From contig CAYPNF010000012.1 of NCBI GenBank assembly GCA_964411985.1, positions 85,522 to 149,521 on the forward strand: a stretch of DNA of 64,000 nt. The letters are read 5' to 3'. The stretch comes from CAYPNF01 sp964411985. GTDB lineage: Bacteria; Verrucomicrobiota; Verrucomicrobiia; Limisphaerales; J093. Of the stretch, positions 53,736 through 62,455 are shown one piece after another (position 1 is the first letter of the stretch; every line of letters starts with the position of its first letter). Below the pieces are notes generated by a model. It searched no databases. It saw only the letters and a list, made by a program, of their open reading frames with translations, and was not told the origin of the DNA. The position numbers and the translations under genes are program-made.

Positions 53736-53814
53736 ACGATTTGGCTGAGTCTAAGGATTTGATTGAACGTTATTGGGGAGACAAATCATTCGCACCAGAG
53801 CAAGAACCCCACCT

Positions 53815-54092
53815 ACCAGCAGAGCGCGAGAGGGTTCACCCTTGGGCGAGGACGAAAAGCGATACGCGAGCTTCCACGCCCCTTCCGCGGTGGCGGAGCT
53901 TTTGGAGTGCGGCGGGAAGCGAAGCGCCCTGCCGCTTTGGGAACCTGCGGGAGGGGTCTGAGACGTTCGAAGGGGAAAGCGGCACTTGGGAGCGCACGCA
54001 CTCGTGGGGAGGGGTGTGCGGTGGGAATGGAAGGTAGGGACATCGCGCTGCGATGTCCGGGGGTGCGGACGGCCCGGCGGTCCGTCCCTACC
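53815..54092. repeat. Composite palindromic intergenic element
   Basis: The 476-base gap 53736-54211 holds no convincing gene. Its right part has GGTAGGGAC (54033-54041) and GTCCCTACC (54084-54092) as a perfect 9-bp outer repeat, with a perfect inner hairpin GGACATCGC-GCT-GCGATGTCC in two halves at 54038-54046 and 54050-54058. Further left (about 53890-54030) lie more near-palindromic GC-rich strings such as GGCGGGAAGCGAAGCGCC. From memory, similar strings recur in genomes of this group, so this looks like clustered repeat copies. Confidence 0.55.
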
Positions 54093-54155
54093 AAGAACCT
54101 GGCGAATTCTCAGAGGCCATTGGCGAGAGATACCAGAAAGAGAGGGGGAAAGCAG

Positions 54156-54170
54156 CTTTGCAATGTAAAG
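54156..54170. promoter_or_regulatory. Operator-like sequence downstream of the regulator gene
   Basis: CTTTGCAATGTAAAG matches the palindrome at 55170-55184 (CTTTGCATTACAAAG) at 12 of 15 positions; the half-sites differ by one base. It lies 42 bases past the stop of the winged-helix regulator. Confidence 0.3.
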
Positions 54171-54211
54171 CAAATAGGGTCGGCAGAACCAGTGGATGGA
54201 ATCAAGCTGAC

Positions 54212-54520
54212 TCATGAAGTTCGGTTCTGCTTGACGATTTGTTCGAGCAGGTTGATGTAGCCTGAGAAGGCCTGCCGCCCTGACGGAGTGAGCGCGCAGG
54301 TCGTCAGAGGCTTCCGCTGCTGAAAACTCTTGGTGATGGCGACGTAGCCGGCCTCTTGCAGGGTCTTGAGGTGCACGCTCAGATTGCCGTCCGTCATGCG
54401 CAGAGTGTCGCGGATCTCCGTGAAGGACAACTCCGATACGGCCGCCAGCAGCGAGACGATCGGCAGGCGACCTTTCTCGTGGATGACGCGGTCGAGTTGT
54501 AAGAAGGGTTCGGGATTCAC
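54212..54520 (-). CDS. Winged-helix transcriptional regulator
   Basis: 102 residues, a single winged-helix domain. The recognition region reads FTEIRDTLRMTDGNLSVHLKTLQEAGYVAITKSFQQRKPLTTCALTPSGRQAF, given here as family signature; it matches the short PadR/MarR-like regulators (HTH_34 type) that often accompany a membrane protein. The gene overlaps the upstream membrane-protein gene by four bases (ATGA). A palindromic site in front of the pair suggests self-regulation. Confidence 0.85.
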   Translation of the reverse strand: MNPEPFLQLDRVIHEKGRLPIVSLLAAVSELSFTEIRDTLRMTDGNLSVHLKTLQEAGYVAITKSFQQRKPLTTCALTPSGRQAFSGYINLLEQIVKQNRTS

Positions 54521-55161
54521 GCGGTCGCCTTGCGAGCTTCAGTGAAATAGAGATAGGTGCCGTACGCCAGGTGTAGCATCCCAAAAACGGCTCCCATGAC
54601 GCCATGAGCGAACCCAGCGGTGGCCTCCTGGTGCGGTCCCAGGGCCAGCACCCCAGCCCCTGCAGCGATGCAAACCCAGCCAAAGAGCTTGATCCCCCGG
54701 GGCATAAAGAATCCCGCCGCGTGGACCGAGCAACCGTAAAGGATCACCCACCCCGCAGGCAGGCATCCGAAAACCGCCAGAGACTCCAGACCCGGCGAGG
54801 AAAGGGGAGTGGTCACCTTGAGGAGGATCCAGATGGAAACCGCGAAACCGGAGAGGAGAGCGGGCAGGACCGCTTGGAGAACGCGGCGGGTGGGGGGAGA
54901 CCAAAGAGGCTCCCCTTCCCGCAAAGACTGCCTCCGCACAAGAAGGAAGGAGACCACCAGGGGGATCGCACAAATGGCGAGCCAATAGAGAATGAAAGCG
55001 GTTGGCTTGGCGATTTCCAGTTTCCACCCCGCGATGGCTGCGACTAGTCCTATGGTGCCGGTGGAGAGCATCATGGGGGCGAGGGCGCGACGATAAGTGG
55101 TGGCGCGCTCCATCAGCGTCCGGATCACCTGCAGGTTTTCACTGGCCCAATCGGGTTGCAT
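54517..55161 (-). CDS. Multi-pass membrane protein paired with the winged-helix regulator
   Basis: 214 residues with about six hydrophobic helices: MMLSTGTIGLVAAIAGW, FILYWLAICAIPLVVSFLLV, VLPALLSGFAVSIWILL, LAVFGCLPAGWVILYGCSV, LFGWVCIAAGAGVLAL and HGVMGAVFGMLHLAYGTYLY. A soluble helix of 25 residues precedes the first. No enzymatic motif. Proteins of this layout next to a small winged-helix gene recur in Acidobacteriota and Verrucomicrobiota, and a signal-sensing or membrane-stress role is possible. Translationally coupled to the regulator. Confidence 0.75.
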   Translation of the reverse strand: MQPDWASENLQVIRTLMERATTYRRALAPMMLSTGTIGLVAAIAGWKLEIAKPTAFILYWLAICAIPLVVSFLLVRRQSLREGEPLWSPPTRRVLQAVLPALLSGFAVSIWILLKVTTPLSSPGLESLAVFGCLPAGWVILYGCSVHAAGFFMPRGIKLFGWVCIAAGAGVLALGPHQEATAGFAHGVMGAVFGMLHLAYGTYLYFTEARKATA

Positions 55162-55169
55162 GACTTAAG

Positions 55170-55184
55170 CTTTGCATTACAAAG
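55170..55184. promoter_or_regulatory. Candidate operator of the membrane protein-regulator pair
   Basis: CTTTGCATTACAAAG is a perfect 5-5-5 inverted repeat, 9 bases upstream of the membrane protein start on the minus strand. A TTGACA element lies just upstream on the same strand, so a bound protein would block the promoter or the start of translation. Confidence 0.5.
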
Positions 55185-55387
55185 TGGTATTGTCAAGCGG
55201 CAACTTTTGAGAAGTCGTTCCCTTCGATCCTGCAATACTCGAGGGCATCCGACCGATAACAAGTCCTTTGAAAGACCAGCCGACCGGTGCGTGAGCTTGT
55301 TTCAAGCCTTGCAAGACATGCAAGGGGCCCCCGGAAGAAGTCTGGGGCATCCTACGCGCGTTTTTGTGGACCTCGATGGCCCTCTAT

Positions 55388-56416
55388 TCATGCGCACCGG
55401 TGTTGAGGGATGGTGACCTCCCGGCCGTAGATCCAGCTGAACTTTTCCGACCCTGAAAACCTAATCCGTTCGGCAATCCGGTGGTATCGCTCCGCGAGCC
55501 CGCAGAGAAACTCCTGGGCTTCCGCGGCGCCGTCTGACAGGCCTCTCAGCCCGGCGACCTTCCATTCCCCGACCAGAGCGCCGATGATGCTGGCGTAATC
55601 CGCGGCAGTATAGACACCCGCACTCTGAGCGACACGCGAAAATCTCGCGAAGAGACTCCCATCCTCGGTATTGTCCATCAACTGGGCGGGCATGACGATT
55701 CTGGTCTTCATCATTTGGGCGAAGGCCATGACCGCACCGGATGGATCCAGCTCGAAGACCTGTCCCATGAAGAGCTTGTAGGCCCTCTCGTGCCGGGCTT
55801 CGTCAGCGGCGATGAGGTCGCAAATCCGGTGCAACCGCTCCTCGCCCGCCCGTTTTGCCAGGTCGCCCACATTCCGGTGAGAGATCTTTGTGGCCCGCTC
55901 CTGGAAGGAGGTATAAACCAATGCACGATAGGGATCATCACCGGTCTGGGGGTTGAAACCGTTCTTGATGAGGTGATGGATGGTGGTCTCGATCGATCTC
56001 ATGTCAACCCGTCCGGTGAGGTAAAGGTACTTGTTGAGCAGATCCCCGTGGCGGTTCTCTTCGGCGGTCCAGCCTCGGCCCCAGCGCGCCCAGGGAGAAT
56101 CGCTGGTCCCGGTCGTGTCGCCGAGACCCCGGTATCGATTCAACCATGTCTGGTAAGAGGGCAGCGCTTCTTCGGTGATCATGTCGCCGACGAGGATCAC
56201 GAGCAGGTCGTCGGGCAGGGCGCGCGCGTGGTCCCGAAACTCCCCGAGTTGTTCCTTCCAGTCTTCCGCGGCGAGGTCGGGCAGCCAGTCAGCAGGCTGC
56301 CAGCTTTGGCTGACAGGCTTGAGAAGGGTGCCCAGGTGCTCGTTCACGAACGGTTCCAGGCTTTGCACGACCTCGGTTTGGGTCCGGCTCTGGTTCAGGT
56401 ATTTGGGTGCAGTCAT
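55388..56416 (-). CDS. Acyl-ACP desaturase (ferritin-like di-iron)
   Basis: 342 residues. The di-iron ligands are readable: E82/E83 in TEEALPSYQ, EENRHG (E119, E120, H123), E173 in FQERAT and DEARHE (E206, H209). The plan is that of plant stearoyl-ACP 9-desaturase and mycobacterial DesA, with KYLNQSRTQ-type N-terminus replaced by a short helical leader. It introduces a double bond into fatty acids bound to ACP, in the cytoplasm, using oxygen and reduced ferredoxin. It indicates aerobic unsaturated lipid synthesis. Single gene. Confidence 0.92.
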   Translation of the reverse strand: MTAPKYLNQSRTQTEVVQSLEPFVNEHLGTLLKPVSQSWQPADWLPDLAAEDWKEQLGEFRDHARALPDDLLVILVGDMITEEALPSYQTWLNRYRGLGDTTGTSDSPWARWGRGWTAEENRHGDLLNKYLYLTGRVDMRSIETTIHHLIKNGFNPQTGDDPYRALVYTSFQERATKISHRNVGDLAKRAGEERLHRICDLIAADEARHERAYKLFMGQVFELDPSGAVMAFAQMMKTRIVMPAQLMDNTEDGSLFARFSRVAQSAGVYTAADYASIIGALVGEWKVAGLRGLSDGAAEAQEFLCGLAERYHRIAERIRFSGSEKFSWIYGREVTIPQHRCA

Positions 56417-56722
56417 AGGTCCGTGGCTCCCAGTATTGGGGCGAGGAAGGTGGTGGCGTATCTGGACGTGGCAGAAGCCGGTTTCATGAGTTCGCTCAAT
56501 TCACTGTCCGCCCTGGGGTGGCCTGTGGGTATGGGGTAAAACCCTACCTTCGGCTGGAGAGGCGCAGCCACTTCAGAAAGCCATCTTCCATCAGTTCCCT
56601 GGTTGCCTCGGGGCCGAGCGAGGTTGTCGGGCCCCTTGCGCAACCCGTACGATATCTTGTGCATACAAAGCTTGTTGTCCGCTCCGCATCGGGTTACAAC
56701 AACACCGAACCGATCATGAACC
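56417..56722. other. Intergenic region, no gene seen
   Basis: About 306 bases between divergent desaturase and sugar-kinase genes. Promoters for both must lie here, but I found no convincing core elements, hairpins or repeats. Confidence 0.5.
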
Positions 56723-57817
56723 ATGAACAAAGACATGAACAAGTATAGCGAGTATCTCGACAACCTCGGCGGCAAGATACTTCTTGGATGCGACGGCTTT
56801 GTTGACGAAGTGTACCAAATCGTTGACGTCAGGAAGAGTCTTGAGGAGTTCACTCCGTTGGACGACATGCGGATTTTTGGGGAGTTGGTTGCGAAGCGGT
56901 CTGGGGGAGGTCTGGGCCTTGAAATTGTTCCCAAGCGCCGCTGCTCGGGCGGCTTCACCCCGAATACCGGCAGGATCCCGGCATTCTTGGGATTGAAACC
57001 AACCATGGTCGGGCTTTATGGCCGTGAAAAGATCGATCCGGCCTTCGAGGAGTTCAAGGACAACTGCAACCAGGTCTCGCTCGGGGATTCAGCCATTACG
57101 CTGGTTTTTGAGTTTTCGAACGGGAAGGTTTTGCTGAGCGATTTGAAGACCGTGGCCAATTTTACCTGGAAGGACTTTGTGGCATCCTTCCCAGGAGAGG
57201 CGATGGCCAAGCTTTTCGCCGGTGTGGATATCCTCGGGCTCGGGTATTGGTCGCTGACACCCGACTTCGACAGTTTTCTGACGGGGATGGTTTCCCAATA
57301 CGAGGACAGCAAACCGCCAAGGCGGATGTTCTTTGATTTCGCGGACATCAAGAAGAAATCCAAGGAGTCATTCTTCGCGTCCCTGCAGCTCATCCGCAAA
57401 TTCAATGGCAAGATACCCATGACCATGAGCTTGAACGAGCACGAGGGAGCGGAGCTTTTGTCCCGTTTTGGCATCGTGTGCAAAGAGGATCCGCAGGCGC
57501 TCGCCCAGGATTTGGCCACCGTGCGCAAGGAAATTGGGATCGATGAACTGGTCATTCACACCCCTCACTTTGCCGTCGCGTCCACCGCCTCGGAAGGGGA
57601 GGGCGTTGCCATGCAGGCCTTCCAGAAAAATGTCATCCGCACGGCGGGAGCCGGAGATTCCTTCAACGGAGGATACGTTTCCGCGTCGCTCGGCAATTTG
57701 AACCTGAAGGAGCGTTTGGTCATCTCCAATGCCGCAACCGCCTTCTTCGTTACCCACGCAACCGCCCCGACGAAACAGGAGCTCATCGACCAAATCGCCA
57801 AGGCGGAGGACCGTTAG
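56723..57817 (+). CDS. PfkB-family carbohydrate kinase
   Basis: 364 residues, somewhat longer than ribokinase. The C-terminal signature RTAGAGDSFNGGY with catalytic D312 and the anion hole GAG is intact. The N-terminal half begins LLGCDGFVDEVYQIVD and has RCSGGFTPNTGRIPAFLGLKPTMVGLYG, in place of the usual GG-x-x-N switch. The substrate could be a hexose, pentose or nucleoside; it is not a clear fructokinase or adenosine kinase. Start ATG 56723; 56735 is also in frame. No sugar transporter is adjacent. Confidence 0.88.
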   Translation: MNKDMNKYSEYLDNLGGKILLGCDGFVDEVYQIVDVRKSLEEFTPLDDMRIFGELVAKRSGGGLGLEIVPKRRCSGGFTPNTGRIPAFLGLKPTMVGLYGREKIDPAFEEFKDNCNQVSLGDSAITLVFEFSNGKVLLSDLKTVANFTWKDFVASFPGEAMAKLFAGVDILGLGYWSLTPDFDSFLTGMVSQYEDSKPPRRMFFDFADIKKKSKESFFASLQLIRKFNGKIPMTMSLNEHEGAELLSRFGIVCKEDPQALAQDLATVRKEIGIDELVIHTPHFAVASTASEGEGVAMQAFQKNVIRTAGAGDSFNGGYVSASLGNLNLKERLVISNAATAFFVTHATAPTKQELIDQIAKAEDR

Positions 57818-57849
57818 CGGCGAGAATCCTGTTTTGCCGATGCCCCGGT

Positions 57850-58119
57850 TCACACCCGGGTGGTTGAGTGTTGATGCACTGTCAAGGCACAATCACCCGG
57901 TAGAATTTCCTCGATGAGTTCGTAATCTCCGAATAAAGTGAGGTTGGCGGGGGAGGTGGGTTCTTGGGGAAAGGGCGCATCCCGGGCGTTGAGGGTGATT
58001 CCCGATTCTTGGGCGCCGACGGTCTGCCCGAGGCGGATCAGGCAAAGCGCACAGAGCCCGAATGGCATCGTGCTTGCCAACTCGGTGCCGCATTCTGAAC
58101 ATGGTCGCCCACGAGTCAT
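57850..58119 (-). pseudogene. Truncated N-terminus of a Ser/Thr protein kinase
   Basis: 89 residues. It begins MTRGRPCSECGTELAS with a zinc ribbon (C7, C10, C23, C26) and continues to NLTLFGDYELIEEI, which is the standard lead-in to the glycine-rich loop (usually -ARGGMG-V-V-Y) of the large kinases that follow this type of sigma gene. At that point the sequence changes to LPGDCALTVHQHSTTRV and stops; the whole catalytic domain is absent. It sits 45 bases after the sigma-factor gene on the same strand. It looks like a deletion remnant with a new stop; a functional zinc-ribbon peptide is less likely. Confidence 0.7.
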
Positions 58120-58163
58120 GGTTACTCGTTCCAAGTGCGTACCACCGCAAAACGTCCCAACTG

Positions 58164-58943
58164 TTACACGCCCGGAGGCTCGCAGGATCGGCCGTGGCTG
58201 AGAGCCCTCAACAGGTGCCGCAGTTCTTCGTCCACCTCTGCCGGACTGGCCGTCGTCTGGGCGACCTGCTGACGCAGCAATTCGCCGTACCGACGGCGCA
58301 GCCGATGGACGCTGGTGCGCAGCGCTGTTTCGGTCGCCCCCAGGCGGTTTGCGAGTTCGGAGTACGGCAGGGCTTCCTCCGTTCCGGTTAGGTAGCCTAC
58401 CAAGGCCGCAAAGAACTCCGGTTTACCCTGAGCGGTCTGTTCCTCACGGAGTGCCGTCAGCGCCTGTACGAGCACCGCCTCGGCCCAGTGACGTTCGTAG
58501 GCTTCATCCGGGGAGACCGCATCCATCGCCACCAGGGCATAACGTGTTTCCGATTCCTCCATATCGATCGCCAGGCGGGTGCAGTTGCCTCCCCGTTTTC
58601 GGGCATGGTCCTTCTCCCATTCGTTGATTAGGTAGTTGCGGAGTGCGCTCAGCAAGAAGGACCGGAACTTGGCCCCCACCGGCTGCAGATGCGGGAACGG
58701 GTTTCGCCGGAGCAGAATGGCAAAGAACCCCTGGATCAGATCCCGGGCGTCCTCGGCACCATAGCCGCGTCGGCGAACGTACGCGTAGAGGGGGTACCAG
58801 TAAGCGGTGCAGAGTCTCTCCAGGGCCGTCGTCGCCTCCGGTGAATCGTCCCGGCCTGCGGCCAATACGACACTCCAATGCGTAGTCGCGAATTGGGCGG
58901 CCGTCCGCTCTCCCGATTCGTGTCCTGACGGATTCGAGAACAT
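58164..58943 (-). CDS. ECF-type sigma-70 family RNA polymerase sigma factor
   Basis: 259 residues. Region 2 is readable as ALERLCTAYWYPLYAYVRRRGYGAEDARDLIQGFFAILL in the -10-binding helix, and region 4 as LPYSELANRLGATETALRTSVHRLRRRYGELLRQQVAQT, a helix-turn-helix for -35 recognition. The start FATTHWSVVLAAG is typical for the group of extended ECF factors found with Ser/Thr kinases in Planctomycetota and Verrucomicrobiota. Activity is thought to be controlled by phosphorylation. Its kinase partner is reduced to a fragment (57850-58119). Confidence 0.92.
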   Translation of the reverse strand: MFSNPSGHESGERTAAQFATTHWSVVLAAGRDDSPEATTALERLCTAYWYPLYAYVRRRGYGAEDARDLIQGFFAILLRRNPFPHLQPVGAKFRSFLLSALRNYLINEWEKDHARKRGGNCTRLAIDMEESETRYALVAMDAVSPDEAYERHWAEAVLVQALTALREEQTAQGKPEFFAALVGYLTGTEEALPYSELANRLGATETALRTSVHRLRRRYGELLRQQVAQTTASPAEVDEELRHLLRALSHGRSCEPPGV

Positions 58944-59157
58944 CTTCCCTACTTCTTCCGATTCCTGGCTACGCCGATTACGGCTTGCAGACGCGCCCTG
59001 CTCACGCGGCGCCGGGGATTTACCAGGAGTTCAGCAGGAATATAACCACACCTGAGGACTCAAGGCGAGTGCAAAAAAGGAACGATGACAACCAAGGAGG
59101 GTTTGATTTCCCTTGCCCCAACCCTATCCCAGGGCTAGAAAGCCGGGGTCGCTGATC

Positions 59158-62100
59158 ATGAATCTCTCCTTTCTCTCGTGTCTTGCTGCGGTGGCGTGTC
59201 TTTCAGCTCCATGGAATCTGTTTTCGGTGGCTGCAGCCGAGAAGCCGCCCGTATCCGACCTTCCGGGGCTGCGTTGGACCAATCAGTTCTTTCCCGGAAC
59301 TACCTATACTTCCACGGTTCCGACCGTAGAGTCACTGTTAGGTTTCGGCATCGGCGACCGCGCTGCCACTTCAGCGGAAATCAGCCGCTGCCTGAACGCC
59401 TGGGTCGCTGCTGCCCCGGATCGCACCCGGTTGGTTGAGTATGCACGGACCTATGAGAACCGTCCGTTGCATTACGTCGTCGTGACTTCCCCAGCGAACC
59501 TCGCAAGGGTGGAAGCCGTACAGGCGGGTTACGCCAGGCTGGCTGACCCGCGGGGACTGGACTCTTCCGAAGCAAAGCGACTGGTCGACACCCTGCCGCC
59601 GGTCGCCTGGCTCGCCTATACCATCCATGGAGATGAAACCGAAGGCTCGGATGCCGCTCTGGCTCTCATTTACCATCTCCTTGCTGCTTCTGACCCGGCC
59701 ACCGAGAAACTTCGACAGGACGTGATCATCATCATCGACCCGCTGATGAATCCTGACGGCCGGGAGCGTTTTCTAGAAATGGTTGCGCAGAACCGTGGTG
59801 CGCAGCCGAACGTGGACGACCAGGCACTGCTGCACGCTGGCCGTTGGCCTTGGGGGCGGGGGAATCATTACTTGTTCGACTTGAACCGCGACGCCGCTTA
59901 CGCCGTTCATCCCGAGACTCGCGGGCGAATGCGAGAGGTCAGCCGCTGGCATCCGGTTCTTTATGTCGATGCCCATGGCATGGGACCACAGGATACGCAC
60001 CTCTTTTCTCCACCGCGCGAACCCTACCATCCGCAGGTCACCGAGGCTAGGCGGCGCTGGGCTGGGGTGTTTGTCCGTGACCAAGCCGCTGCGTTCGATC
60101 GCCAGGGTCTGGTCTACTATTCCGGCGAATGGAACGACGGCTGGTATCCTGGGTATACCGACGAATGGGCTGCCCTTCGCGGGGTTGTCGGGATTCTCTA
60201 TGAGCAGGCGCGGGTCGCGGAAGATGGGGTGCGTCGCGCTGGGGGTCGGATCCTAAGCTATCGCGAATCGGTGTTCCACCATGTGGTTGGGTCCATGGCG
60301 AACCTGACCACGCTTCAGGCGCATGGCCGTGAGCTCGTGGAGGAGTTTCTGCGGACGCGGCAGGCCGCCGTTGATCCGCAGGGCGGCTATGCCGGCCGCA
60401 CCTGGGCGATCCTCCCCTCCGCCAACCAGGGTCGGCTCGACGAGTTGGTATCGCTCCTGAGACTCCAGGGTTTCGAACTGCGCGAGGCCGGTGCGGAATT
60501 TACCGCCCCGACGGCCACCAACCAGCTTGGCCAGGCCTTGCGCGACGTGAAGATCCCTGCCGGCACTGTGCTCGTCTCCAGCCGACAACCCTTGGCCCAT
60601 CTCGCCGCGGCCCTGCTCGATTTCGATCCTCCCATGCCCGCCATTGCGTTGGAAGAGGAACGTCGCGAGCTGCTGCGCAAGGGCACGTCGCGAATGTACG
60701 ACATCACCGCGTGGAATCTTACCATGTACTATGGACTGGATACGCTGGTGCTTGGCATGGAACCGCCCGGTTCTGCAAGGTTGCTGGCCACCTCAGTCCC
60801 ACCTGTGCCCAAACCTGCTGCCCTCGAGAGACCGGTGGCTTGGGTTTTCGAGGGGGCGGACGACCGTTCTGTGGCCGCCGCGGCTCGATTGCTCGAGCGG
60901 GGAGTGCACGTTCGTGTGGCCAAGAAGGATTCCCGACTCGACGGGCGAACGTTCGCCCGCGGATCCGCGTTGGTGTTCGCTCTCGACAACCGCACCGCCA
61001 CCGTACCGTGTCAGGAGGCCCTGGACCGGGTGGGCCAGGAACTCGGCCTCTTTCCCGTACCCTTGCGGTCCGGATTGGGGGAGGGTGACTTGCCTGATCT
61101 CGGTGGCGAACACTTCCCGCGCCTGGAGCCGCCTCGCATTGCCTTGCTTGGCGGTGATGCCACCGACTTCACCGATTACGGGGCAGCTTGGTTCCTTCTG
61201 GATCGCGTTCTCGGCGTGCGTCACTCGGCCCTGCGCCAGGACGGGAAGCCTGATTTGTCCCGATACAACGTGGTGATTGTTCCGGAACAGTATGGGGGGA
61301 AGCTCGATGAGGATATTACGGCTTCCCTCAAGGAATGGGTTCGCCAGGGTGGCACGTTGATCGCCATGGGGTCGGGCTCAGCCTCCTTCCTCACGCCGGG
61401 CACCAACAAATCCGACTTCCTCCGGCTCAAGACCCTGCCGGACGTGCTCGACCGTCTACCGGAATATGAGCTGGCGGTATTTCGGGAGTGGCTCGGACTT
61501 GCTGGCCCGATGCCTGACCTGGCTCAGGTTTGGAACCATCGCGCGCCGACGGAGCTCAAGTACCCATGGTCGATGGTCGATGGGCCGCATCAGGATGAAA
61601 AGGAGCTGAAGCGTCGCGACGCCTGGCAGTCGGTGTTCATGCCCCAGGGAGCCATGCTTGCCGGCCGCGTGGACACCAACCACTGGCTTACGTGTGGCGC
61701 CTCGACTCCTCTGCCGCTGCTCGTGGGTGGCCAGCCCGTGCTGATGGCGGCCACCGGCGTGGAAGCTCCTGTCCGCTATGGCGTCTTCGTGCCTGCTGAC
61801 AAGGACAAGCCAGATACCAATGCGCCTGCCGCGAAGCTCGACGACAAGTCCGCCGCTGTGGTGAGTGGATCCAAGCAAGGCAAGGGAGGCGATAAGGAGA
61901 AACCGGAACCCCCGCGTGCAGGCTGGGCTGGCCTGCCGCCGGGGCAGGATCTTCAACTGCGCATGAGCGGGTTGCTTTGGCCCGAAGCCACCCACCGGTT
62001 AGCCAATGCCGCCTGGCTCACGCGCGAAGGCGTGGGGCGCGGCCAGGTCATCATCTTCGCTAGCCCGCCCGCATTTCGAGGCGCCACCCGTGGTCCCACT

Positions 62101-62166
62101 CGACTTCTCCTGAATGCCGTTGTTTATGGCCCCGGTTGCGGCACCAATCCAGTTCTTGTACCCTGA
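59158..62166 (+). CDS. Large secreted M14 family zinc carboxypeptidase
   Basis: 1002 residues from ATG 59158, which begins a signal peptide (residues 1-28); the frame opens at 59113 without it. The M14 domain (about 60-400) shows HGDE with zinc ligands H157 and E160, the third ligand H273 in DAHG and the substrate Arg within the MNPDGRERFL region. The remaining 600 residues contain Rossmann-like beta/alpha segments (VAWVFEGADDRSVAAAARLLERGVHV; NVVIVPEQYGGKLDEDITASLKEWVRQGGTLIAMG), probably a type-1 glutaminase-like domain, as in other giant M14 proteins of Bacteroidota and Verrucomicrobiota. It would trim peptides from proteins or peptidoglycan outside the cytoplasm. Confidence 0.85.
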   Translation: MNLSFLSCLAAVACLSAPWNLFSVAAAEKPPVSDLPGLRWTNQFFPGTTYTSTVPTVESLLGFGIGDRAATSAEISRCLNAWVAAAPDRTRLVEYARTYENRPLHYVVVTSPANLARVEAVQAGYARLADPRGLDSSEAKRLVDTLPPVAWLAYTIHGDETEGSDAALALIYHLLAASDPATEKLRQDVIIIIDPLMNPDGRERFLEMVAQNRGAQPNVDDQALLHAGRWPWGRGNHYLFDLNRDAAYAVHPETRGRMREVSRWHPVLYVDAHGMGPQDTHLFSPPREPYHPQVTEARRRWAGVFVRDQAAAFDRQGLVYYSGEWNDGWYPGYTDEWAALRGVVGILYEQARVAEDGVRRAGGRILSYRESVFHHVVGSMANLTTLQAHGRELVEEFLRTRQAAVDPQGGYAGRTWAILPSANQGRLDELVSLLRLQGFELREAGAEFTAPTATNQLGQALRDVKIPAGTVLVSSRQPLAHLAAALLDFDPPMPAIALEEERRELLRKGTSRMYDITAWNLTMYYGLDTLVLGMEPPGSARLLATSVPPVPKPAALERPVAWVFEGADDRSVAAAARLLERGVHVRVAKKDSRLDGRTFARGSALVFALDNRTATVPCQEALDRVGQELGLFPVPLRSGLGEGDLPDLGGEHFPRLEPPRIALLGGDATDFTDYGAAWFLLDRVLGVRHSALRQDGKPDLSRYNVVIVPEQYGGKLDEDITASLKEWVRQGGTLIAMGSGSASFLTPGTNKSDFLRLKTLPDVLDRLPEYELAVFREWLGLAGPMPDLAQVWNHRAPTELKYPWSMVDGPHQDEKELKRRDAWQSVFMPQGAMLAGRVDTNHWLTCGASTPLPLLVGGQPVLMAATGVEAPVRYGVFVPADKDKPDTNAPAAKLDDKSAAVVSGSKQGKGGDKEKPEPPRAGWAGLPPGQDLQLRMSGLLWPEATHRLANAAWLTREGVGRGQVIIFASPPAFRGATRGPTRLLLNAVVYGPGCGTNPVLVP

Positions 62167-62208
62167 AAGGGTGGGTCGGATCCGCCCAAAGCGGACGCCG
62201 AGGGTACA
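62157..62208. repeat. Nested hairpin at the end of the carboxypeptidase gene
   Basis: TGTACCCT (62157-62164) and AGGGTACA (62201-62208) form an 8-bp outer repeat; inside, TCGGATCCGC and GCGGACGCCGA form a second stem around CCAAA. It overlaps the last codons and the stop of the gene. It could serve as terminator or be a REP-like copy. The rest of the gap to 62456 shows no gene. Confidence 0.4.
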
Positions 62209-62455
62209 TCGCCCCTTTGATGGAAGGTGGATGGCGCGAGCCTTCGTGTCAAAGGAGGTGTTCTGGCTTTGGGCTTGGTATATCATCAAAATGAAGTTTG
62301 ACGTAATGGATTCAGATGATGTAGATCCGGTTCCCCATGAGATGGAAGTTTATCGGGCGTTTGGTACTTACGCGCCGCCCGGTGAAAGCACCCAAAGGAG
62401 ACTCTATCCGCTTTCTCTCTTTGGATGACCTGTATTCCTTGGGTTGATCCAATGC

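Noticed and set aside
53751..54683. A 310-codon minus-strand frame through the repeat cluster
   Set aside because: It crosses palindromic repeats and the two overlapping regulator and membrane-protein genes in another frame; the translation is Arg/Pro-rich without motifs.
62114..62428. A 104-codon plus-strand frame after the carboxypeptidase gene
   Set aside because: It begins inside the carboxypeptidase gene in another frame and runs through the hairpin at 62157-62208; no conserved pattern.
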